Below are positions 57,176 to 64,000 of a DNA stretch of 64,000 bases, piece by piece. The notes below the pieces were generated by a model, which was given only the letters and a program-made list of their open reading frames with translations, was not told the origin of the DNA and did no database searches. The position numbers and the translations under genes are program-made. Origin of the DNA: Symsagittifera roscoffensis (Eukaryota > Xenacoelomorpha > Acoela > Convolutidae); the NCBI RefSeq assembly GCF_963678635.1, contig NC_087069.1:2370166-2434165 (forward strand), in the 5' to 3' direction. Positions within the stretch are counted from its first letter, which is position 1. Each line of letters starts with the position of its first letter.

Positions 57176-58351
57176 TTGGCGACGAGGACACCAACAGGAC
57201 AACATGTAAAGATGTTCAGGCACGTAAAAGCACCCCCAGGTCACGTAAAAGAAAGAGCGTACCCGAAACAAGTGAATCAAGAAGTAGATGTTAAGAGATA
57301 CGGTGGATTGAAGGCGATCAAGAAAGATGAGACCATCTTTGCTGCGTATGACAAAGCAGAAATGAGGAAGGCGAAAATTATGATAGTCGCGAGCTCAGAC
57401 TTCGTATACACCTCCAAGTCTCTTTTTTGGCCTGATGTTATAATGTTGGCAGCGGTCGACCTGGACCTAATGCAGTCTGTGTCGGTGACAATCGGGGTAC
57501 AACGACAGAAATAAATGAACCCAGTCACAATCGTATTTGCTTGCATGAACGATCATCTACACAGTAGGGGTTTCCTGAGTAGACTCAGAGAGCCGACGAC
57601 GGCCGAAAGCGCTGTATGGCCAGCAGTAAAAGATATCCTCGAGTCAATGGGTGAAGTAGTAGACTCCCTGAAAGAAGGTGCCTTCACCAAGATAACACCG
57701 AGAGCCGTGTTTGCACTGTCTCCGGGATATGCACATCTCCCGGTTGGACTGAAGTTTGTTCTTGCGATGGTGGCTTTGCTCTCGGAAGGGAAATATGATG
57801 TGATCATATCTGCCCCAAATCGCGGAATAGAGATGGAGAATCTGAGGCCGCTCAGGGCTGAATTACCTGCGGCGTGGTCTGACATCTCGAATGCGATGCG
57901 GGGATATAAGAACCATTCACTACACATGTTAGCGTTAGACGAAGTATTGGGGTTGGAACTGTCCAACTTCATTCGAAAACTCAAATTGAAGCCAGGAATT
58001 GACGATGACCATCGAGCAACCGTAACGATGTCAAATGAGTTATGGTTTCGAGGGATGGAAGTGAAGGAGGAAGGAGAGAGAAGGAAAAATTCCAAGAAAA
58101 CCAGAGCTCTCTTGGAAGCGATGGTTTTGAGAACGAAACCAGTGGCTAACCAGTGGCGGCACTTGACCCCCCGAGTGGCAGCATTGGGCGCAGATGCATT
58201 CGAGCGAGGCCCAGTGATGATCAGGAAAATCCATGCCTACCTAGTGAAGGAGGTAAACCTGGCCGAAAATGCTGAAGAGAAGTCAGCCGAGTTCGTAAAC
58301 CATGCAAAGTGTGCCAAGTTACCCTGGAAGCTTTCTGGACACAAAAGGTGA
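57176..58351 (+). pseudogene. Region F: SGNH-like domain 2 with one in-frame stop
   Basis: Frames 57,176-57,514 (112 aa) and 57,515-58,351 (278 aa) are in the same frame, separated only by TAA at 57,512-57,514. The domain reads AKIMIVASSDFVYTSKSLFW (block I-like, Ser in SSDF), DVIMLAAVDLDLMQ, NPVTIVFACMNDHLHSRGFL (block III-like N-D, with Cys where Gly is usual), FALSPGYAHLPVGLKFVLAM, and KPGIDDDHRATVTMSNELWF, where DDDH fits the block V D-x-x-H. This makes a complete though unusual SGNH order. The last 90 residues are charged and helical. A frameshift near 58,308 moves the reading to another frame. Confidence 0.6.
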
Positions 58352-58690
58352 AGGGAGAAGAAGGCTTTGACCGGACTGACAGCATACTGGAAGGGTTAGC
58401 AGCCGGATGGACCGCGTCCTGCTTGGCGAAAGTTTACCCCTCGCTTTGACGATATCTGATAAAAGAATTCCTCCAAGCAGTCGTAGAAGTATCGATCGTT
58501 GTATTACTAGCCCTGTTCGGGACGTTTGGAGCAGAGAACTTCGTGAGAAGACCAGTGATACTGCTCACCGAAGGAGTGCAGAATTTGCGACTAGACGGAC
58601 TTCTAACGTTGATTGCGATAATGCATGGAATTTGGACAGCCTGGCCGGATGCAAAATGGACAGCGTGGCCTTCATGGAAAAGGTCTGGAC
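58312..58690 (+). pseudogene. Region F: segment with a hydrophobic helix
   Basis: Continuation of the previous ORF after a frameshift, with one stop (TGA at about 58,447): CQVTLEAFWTQKVKGEEGFD, then FLQAVVEVSIVVLLALFGTF, a strongly hydrophobic stretch, and LTEGVQNLRLDGLLTLIAIM. It may be a membrane segment or a buried helix. The overlapping frame starting at 58,407 is a shadow in its first 75 codons. Confidence 0.45.
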
Positions 58691-59141
58691 AGTAGTTCAG
58701 AGCTACGGAACCCAGTCTATTTTGAAACTAGGTCTCAACCGACTACTAATGCGGGAAGTCGACGAGTGTAAAGGGAGATTGAGCAAGTTGTTGATCGACT
58801 CGGCCACTGACGAAAGTGAGGCAAACTCTCCTATCAAGATGACGCAGCAAGAAGACAAAGGAGAAGTGGTATATCTGTCAAGAACCCGGATGGGAACGAT
58901 GCGATCAAAAACGGTGATTGTCAGAATTAATGAAATGCAGATGAAACTGGGCAGCAAGGTGACATTGAGGAAAACGGCACAGACGAAGGTGCATTCCGAA
59001 ACCTCGATGAAAGCTGTCAACTCAGCTAAAAGAAAACGCGTCGAAGAGGCTATTGATTTAGGACAGGGTGATTATCAACTGCCTGGCACAGACAGGATGT
59101 TGACTGACGTAGCGATGGTGCCATCCATTCACATGGCATGA
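58630..59141 (+). pseudogene. Region F: basic C-terminal segment, copied in inverted orientation
   Basis: The second part of frame 58,407-59,141: NLDSLAGCKMDSVAFMEKVW, an acidic stretch DSATDESEANSPIKMTQQED, then VTLRKTAQTKVHSETSMKAV and the nuclear-signal-like SAKRKRVEEAIDL, ending SIHMA. The part from 58,899 recurs on the minus strand at 61,687-61,445 with few differences (SILMA). No family recognised. Confidence 0.5.
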
Positions 59142-59320
59142 ATAAAATCAGCCAGTTACAAAATCAAGAGGAAAAATGACTGGAGCGACATTAGAAATGG
59201 AGATACTCAGCCAATGTGGAGAGAGTACCCTTGAAGACTTCAAACCGTCTCCCATGAATCACGGAAAGGGAAGTGTCGTAGGACAACTAGTCTCAGTGGA
59301 TATATAACCGACTGAGAGTA
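58899..59320. repeat. Left arm of a 422-bp inverted duplication
   Basis: Nearly identical, as reverse complement, to 61,266-61,687, with equal lengths and therefore no net indel. Contains the end of the basic ORF and a 44-codon frame (59,176-59,307, MTGATLEMEILSQCGESTLE). Confidence 0.92.
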
Positions 59321-59345
59321 AAAACATTTGAAGACACGGTCCTAG

Positions 59346-59775
59346 TCCTTGTTTGAGAACCTCCTTATTTTGTCTACTTTCTTCATTGGTTCTAGCTCCA
59401 CGGTTCTTTTATATTTACTCACATTGGTTTGCTCTGATGTATGTCCAAAAGTGCTTGCAAGAGCAAGGCTTTCGCTCGTTCAATGCCTTCTCTTAGCATC
59501 TTGACACAAGTGTTCAATGCTGGCACTGAAATTTGCTCTAGCATAAACCGAATGAAACAGAGAACGCCTCTCCGCTTCGCGCACGCTACTGCTGCTCCTT
59601 CTTGAGTCCTCAGATCGCTCACACTCGTCATTAAGAACACCTTTTCTCCCTTCGATCTTTTTCTTTCTTCCGGATCATATTCCTCGCGAGTCAGTCCAAT
59701 CATGCACCAAGCGAATCTCAGTTGTAGCTCTGTTCTCACATTAGGTATTGCTATCAGAGCGTGTATCTCCGGCGT
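59346..59775. repeat. 430-bp direct duplicate of 60,569-60,998
   Basis: Constant offset of 1,223 bases from TCCTTGTTTGAGAACC to CTCCGGCGT, with very few differences. It carries a partial copy of the minus-strand ORF with KVFLMTSVSDLRTQEGAAVA (frame 59739-59419). It sits as filler at the left inversion junction. Confidence 0.92.
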
Positions 59776-60224
59776 ATTATCGTACCCATCTCATGTTTTT
59801 GTTTTAGATTCAATAGTGACTCTAAAGAACCAAACATGCTGTAGAATCCTGGAACAGTCACTAGATTCACCTCGGTGCTTCCATGGCAATCTGCAATCAA
59901 TTCCGTTTCCGTTCTTGCTTTCATCACAATGTCCCCAAACAAAATCGTCAATTGCTTGTGTTGTTTCTCCAGGGTCCTTACGAAATCCAGACCTTTTGCC
60001 AGACAGCTACCAGGTTTGACCCAGTCCTCTGGTCCCCAGCCAGGCAACTCTACTTTGTCTTCTCCGTTGCTCTTAGAGGCTGTCGTCATCAGATGAAAGA
60101 TGATGTTAAGGTCATGCAGGTTACAGTCTGCATTCATTTCCCTCTGCACGTCTTGTGCCGCACGTAGTATCGAATCAGCGTTGGGACTAGGACACCATGA
60201 TAGTTTCATCAGCTCCCATGACAA
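59754..60224 (-). pseudogene. Region F inverted part: ORF with truncated end
   Basis: A 156-codon minus-strand frame, MSWELMKLSWCPSPNADSIL, containing QREMNADCNLHDLNIIFHLM and a helix-rich segment TLEKQHKQLTILFGDIVMKA. Its end (FYSMFGSLESLLNLKQKHEM, 59,904-59,786) is the inverted copy of 61,709-61,826. After that the ORF runs into unrelated sequence. The true continuation is on the plus strand from 61,826. No family recognised. Confidence 0.5.
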
Positions 60225-60345
60225 CCATTAAGCTCAGTCTCAGTAGTTCGTCCGAGAGTCCCAATCCAAACTCCATACGGTTGTCAGATTTTGGCACTGA
60301 TGGTGCAGTCACATTTTCCTCCAAGACTAGTCCCAGCTTGGTGTG

Positions 60346-60645
60346 CTAATTAGCAGCGCTTCTTATCGCTGCGATTCTTGACGTCCAGAATCTCAGCAAC
60401 ACTGCTTGCTCGTAATCAAATAAGCAATCGCGTATGTCTTCATTTAGGAAAGGGCTGTACGCCATCCCTATGATGCCGGATACGTAACTGAAAGATTTCT
60501 TCATGATCCGTCCACAGTATTCACTGGATTTCGGCAGTGCTCCCATAGATTCCTTAGTGAGCCTCAGCTCCTTGTTTGAGAACCTCCTTATTTTGTCTAC
60601 TTTCTTCATTGGTTCTAGTTCCACGGTTCTTTTATATTTACTCAC
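60346..60645 (-). pseudogene. Region F inverted part: basic helical ORF
   Basis: A 99-codon minus-strand frame MSKYKRTVELEPMKKVDKIR ... CGRIMKKSFSYVSGIIGMAY ... RFWTSRIAAIRSAAN. Lies between its two neighbours in the same direction with only short gaps, so it is part of one longer reading. No family recognised. Confidence 0.45.
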
Positions 60646-61007
60646 ATTGGTTTGCTCTGATGTATGTCCAAAAGTGCTTGCAAGAGCAAGGCTTTCGCTC
60701 GTTCAATGCCTTCTCTTAGCATCTTGACACAAGTGTTCAATGCTGGCACTGAAATTTGCTCTAGCATAAACCGAATGAAACAGAGAACGCCTCTCCGCTT
60801 CGCGCACGCTACTGCTGCTCCTTCTTGAGTCCTCAGATCGCTCACACTCGTCATTAAGAACACCTTTTCTCCCTTCGATCTTTTTCTTTCTTCCGGATCA
60901 TATTCCTCGCGAGTCAGTCCAATCATGCACCAAGCGAATCTCAGTTGTAGCTCTGTTCTCACATAAGGTATTGCTATCAGAGCGTGTATCTCCGGCGTGG
61001 TTCTCAT
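60642..61007 (-). pseudogene. Region F inverted part: ORF, master copy of the 430-bp duplicate
   Basis: A 121-codon minus-strand frame, MRTTPEIHALIAIPYVRTEL, with RFAWCMIGLTREEYDPEERK, KVFLMTSVSDLRTQEGAAVA and REGIERAKALLLQALLDIHQ. It overlaps the start of the next ORF by four bases. Its C-terminal part is duplicated at 59739-59419. No family recognised. Confidence 0.5.
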
Positions 61008-61019
61008 TTCTTCTTCGAA

Positions 61020-61262
61020 CTATCGTAACACTACCACTCTCCATGGAAGGCTCACCAACTGTTCGATCGTTTCCGCGTGCATTTCATACGATACCAGAGT
61101 CTCGTATGCCTTCTGCTTCAGGGTGGTGCCTTGCATCATCGTCTCCAAATAACCTTCCATGGCACTTTTGTCTTCCAGAGCCACTGAGTGTCCTCTGGCT
61201 GAATTTCTGTACTCTAACATCACCATGTATCTACCGGCGGGTTCATCAATCGATACAGTTTC
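61020..61262 (-). pseudogene. Region F inverted part: first ORF after the left arm
   Basis: A minus-strand frame that enters from the inverted arm (WIYNRLRVSETVSIDEPAGR) and continues as MVMLEYRNSARGHSVALEDK, with GYLETMMQGTTLKQKAYETL, to TGA/TAG at 61,020. It shows that the minus-strand reading of the spacer continues the plus-strand reading of the left arm. Confidence 0.5.
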
Positions 61263-61265
61263 CGA

Positions 61266-61687
61266 TACTCTCAGTCGGTTATATATCCACTGAGACTAGT
61301 TGTCCTACGACACTTCCCTTTCCGTGATTCATGGGAGACGGTTTGAAGTCTTCAAGGGTACTCTCTCCACATTGGCTGAGTATCTCCATTTCTAACGTCG
61401 CTCCAGTCATTTTTCCTCTTGATTTTGTAACTGGCTGGTTTTATTCATGCCATGAGAATGGATGGCACCATCGCTACGTCAGTCAACATCCTGTCTGTGC
61501 CAGGCAGTTGATCATCACCCTGTTCCAAATCTATAGCCTCTTCGACGCGTTTTCTTTTAGCTGAGTTGACAGCTTTCATCGAGGTTTCGGAATGCACCTT
61601 CGTCTTTGCCGTTTTCCTCAATGTCACCTTGCTGCCCAGTTTCATCTGCATTTCATTAATTCTGACAATCACCGTTTTTGATCGCAT
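61266..61687. repeat. Right arm of the 422-bp inverted duplication
   Basis: Reverse complement of 58,899-59,320. Immediately right of it, 61,688-61,708 repeats AATCACCGTTTTTG-type sequence from the arm end (a small tandem slip), followed at 61,709 by the second inverted pair (61,709-61,826 with 59,786-59,904). Confidence 0.92.
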
Positions 61688-61708
61688 TCTGACAATCACC
61701 GTTTTTGT

Positions 61709-62393
61709 GAATTGATTGCAGATTGCCATGGAGGCACCGAGGTGAATCTAGTGACTGTTCTAGGATTCTACAGCATGTTTGGTTCTTTAGAGTAACTATT
61801 GAATCTAAAACAAAAACATGAGATGGTTACGATAATCAGTGTAGAAGTGTTTCCGGGAGTGTTGCAAACCGAACAGATGTATATTGAAAGGTGGAAAGAA
61901 GCGATCGTCGAGAGCGCAATATTTGGTGGGATCGACTTTAGCTCCAATGTGCAAGAGCAGATACCCAGTGCATTTCGTAGCGGTGAATGTGAAAAGTACG
62001 AGAACGATCGTGGATCAAGCCTTCTCAGTGCCAAAATGCGTAAGACTAGCGAGAGTGTCAGAAAAATCTTACGAGTTACTGTGCAAAATGTTCTCCGCAG
62101 CTCCCGAGAGAACCAAAGAGGAATTAGAATCGATACTGGCAAAGAAGTTCATGGGACACGCCAGTGGGAACTTCAGTGACTTTGAGAGACAAAAGCAGAA
62201 AGGATCAACAGTCACGGATTACAATACAGTAGATGAGATTGGTGAAGTCCGCCGAGTGATGATGGAAGTGGAACCACTACTGGAAGCTTCGGGAAAACGT
62301 AATTGGAGGAGCATCATGTCAACACATGATGAGTTCCCCTGCCATGCCTGCTACAAACATGGTGGTACCCCGGGCGTAGTAATCTGGAGTTGA
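61709..62393 (+). pseudogene. Region F: plus-strand continuation after the inversion
   Basis: 61,709-61,826 is the uninverted counterpart of 59,786-59,904, and the reading continues: frame 61,799-62,179 (VEVFPGVLQTEQMYIERWKE, AIFGGIDFSSNVQEQIPSAF) then, after a frameshift near 61,975, frame 61,884-62,393 (VHFVAVNVKSTRTIVDQAFS, KMFSAAPERTKEELESILAK, ASGKRNWRSIMSTHDEFPCH, with CHACYKHGG). The C-x-x-C spacing hints at a metal site but is not diagnostic. No family recognised. Confidence 0.5.
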
Positions 62394-63180
62394 TCTGGGA
62401 CTGAGGATAGCTGCTCTCCATTGGTTTACCAGATTCATCACAACCCATAACGAAACTGATAGTGGGAGTTATGGTGGCGATACGATTGCTGGAAGCTCAT
62501 GTAAAGGAGAACAATAGACAGGAGGCGCCAACGAAAGAATATTTGGAGGAATTGGATTGTCTAAAAGACTTAGATCTTTTTGAGACAATGTGCAAAATCT
62601 TTAACATTCCGATGGAAGTGAAAAACATATGGGCCAGAAGACGACTAAGGCCATGATTCAAAGCCAACATGACAGTATGGTTGTACGAGTATGCTAAGAA
62701 GCATATGTCGAAGCACAGCAGAGTGTACAGTGCGTATCAGCTGGACATTGGAGAGTAGCTTTCAACTCATCGGAATGCAGTAACCACCGCAGTGAAGAGA
62801 TCGTCTAGGACAAGTGAATGTGACGGAAGGGAAAAAGAAGAGATGTTGAAGGAAGACTTGGAGAGAAACGTGACGTCCTGCCTCCACAACAGAGAAACTA
62901 ACGTTGATCCTCTACCTTGTTGTAAACAAAGATTAGAAGAGCACAAGTGTTGGAGGACTGCTTCCAACAGCGTCAGAATGGCTACCGACGTGTTGCAAGA
63001 CACAGTGACTGAAAGTGCGGAGTCAATGTCGCAGGAGAAGGAGATGGAACATTGACAAATGGCCAAAAACAAGATGCAAAAAGAAAGAAAATTAGAAGAA
63101 TTTAGAAGTTTTAGAAATTCTAAACGACGAACAAAGAAGGAAACCAAGAAGCGAAGAAAGAGGAGATGTTAAAACTCAGA
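62394..63180 (+). pseudogene. Region F: C-terminal segment, Cys/Lys-rich
   Basis: Frame 62,462-62,656 (MGVMVAIRLLEAHVKENNRQ, DCLKDLDLFETMCKIFNIPM), then ATG-less MTVWLYEYAKKHMSKHSRVY to TAG at 62,758, and frame 62,792-63,055 with EEMLKEDLERNVTSCLHNRE, LPCCKQRLEEHKCW. The end is very basic (KRRTKKETKKRRKRRC near 63,120-63,170). The C-C-C-H-K-C spacing could be a zinc-binding tail next to a basic end, as in nucleic-acid-binding proteins; this is inference. Confidence 0.45.
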
Positions 63181-64000
63181 GTTGTTTTGTTTGTGACAAA
63201 AAACTCAAATGAGAAACGAAGCAACTAAATTTGCAATTGAAACTGAAAAGACACATTTAGTTGAATTTTGAAGATTAAAGAATTTGTTGCATTTTGATTT
63301 TAGTTAGTGGCTTTAGAGACACTTACTATTTATTAAGAAAGGCTTGAGTGGAGAGTATATTTAGATATTCCAACCTGCATGATTTTTTTTAATCAACTAG
63401 GACGACTGATCACTTTGTGGTGACATGAAAGGCTTGTGTAATCTCATGAAGAGGGAAGTTATTTCATCGTTCTTTCTAACCACAGAGTTCCTTATTTTTA
63501 AAATTCAGGACCAATAACAACTAAAATTTCCGAAGGGAAGAAGCATAGTAGGACAATTTTAGCTTGTTGGTTGGCGGGACTCCTGCAAACTAACAACTTT
63601 CAAAACCTAGGAGAAAAAGTTTTAAATCAGGGCATTGACATTGGAAGTCTTAAAAGATGTTTTATCTTAGGTCTTATCCTCGAAAAAGCAGATTAGTGAA
63701 AGAATTTGGAAGGCTATTGTAGTGTAGTATGATGACATTTATATTGTGCAGTGAGTTGATATGAGGTGGATAAAAGTGATTTCGTGCATTTTGTAAATTC
63801 TGTTCCATGGCACTGCACCATTTTGATGAAGACTACGAGACTCAATGAGGACATTGACCGGGCTGTCCGGGGAGTATGTGAGATTCGACCAGAATGTACG
63901 AAAATTCAGCTTTGCATTCGAATTTTTATCGACCAGAAAAAGAACATCTAACCTGGAAGATTGATGGTTTTAATAGATTAGCGACGTTATTTGAACGATT
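63181..64000. other. No gene seen at the right edge
   Basis: About 820 bases, AT-rich again. The frame at 63,766-63,951 (61 codons) has no signal, domain or context support. Confidence 0.4.

Larger units (their letters stand above)
55143..63180. other. Region F: long broken coding region with two SGNH-like domains, internally inverted
   Basis: About 8 kb of mid-GC sequence in which ORF pieces join into a very long collinear reading once frameshifts and one inversion are considered: N-terminal domain, coiled coil, SGNH-like domain 1, coiled coil, SGNH-like domain 2, membrane-like segment and several unassigned segments. The order is plus strand to 59,320, minus strand from 61,265 down to about 59,786, then plus strand from 61,709 to 63,170. 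No RT, transposase or LTR is seen. It could be the gag part of the element E family (similar composition, adjacent) or an independent element. Confidence 0.5.

Noticed and set aside
63766-63951. 61-codon plus-strand ORF at the right edge
   Set aside because: No signal peptide, motif, repeat or context; expected by chance at this length.
1-64000. CRISPR array, prokaryotic operon or phage
   Set aside because: The tandem repeats have no repeat-spacer structure, no ribosome-binding-site-led gene clusters exist, and the retroelement and splice features are eukaryotic.

Overview
The window looks like heterochromatin or sub-heterochromatin from an AT-rich metazoan, most likely an invertebrate. The evidence is several decayed Ty3/gypsy retroelements (one with an envelope-like region), long tandem satellites with higher-order structure, eukaryotic splice signals, and no operon-like gene packing. 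I cannot name the phylum. Almost nothing is an intact gene: most coding sequence is retroelement remains broken by stops and frameshifts.

Layout. 1-6.2 kb: element A, a minus-strand Ty3/gypsy remnant (gag, protease, RT, running off the left edge). 6.4-14.9 kb: satellite array 1, monomers of about 170 bp in a higher-order unit of about 1.49 kb. 14.8-17.6 kb (D1) and 28.3-30.8 kb (D2): two diverged copies of one non-satellite segment, flanking satellite array 2 (17.6-28.3 kb). Array 2 is built of 1.38 kb and 2.35 kb units, each carrying a captured ~310 bp non-satellite module (S). A 213 bp inverted-repeat transposon sits inside it. 30.9-40.4 kb: element B, a plus-strand Ty3/gypsy remnant with RT thumb, RNase H, integrase and envelope-like pieces. 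42.7-47.0 kb: element C, another Ty3/gypsy remnant with LTR/primer site, gag, zinc knuckle, protease, RT and RNase H. From about 47.5 kb the base composition becomes clearly richer in G+C: minus-strand gag-like ORFs (47.5-49.4 kb), an ORF-poor tract with CGGAGGG motifs and two strong hairpins (49.5-52.5 kb), element E (52.6-54.8 kb; RT, collapsed RNase H/integrase, macro-domain-like tail) and region F (55.1-63.2 kb; a long broken coding region with two SGNH-hydrolase-like domains and an internal inversion).

The most interesting points are three. First, a 61-codon exon on the minus strand at 28,903-29,088 encodes a clear signal peptide directly after a splice acceptor. It lacks only its ATG, and the S module 1.3 kb upstream ends exactly in ATG|GTAAAA. 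The S module has been amplified five times inside array 2, each copy keeping ATG|GTRA. Second, the pol remnant of element E is followed by a fold resembling TARG1/Poa1-type macro domains. Third, region F couples coiled coils with two SGNH-like domains and has been rearranged by an inversion with inverted duplications at both breakpoints.
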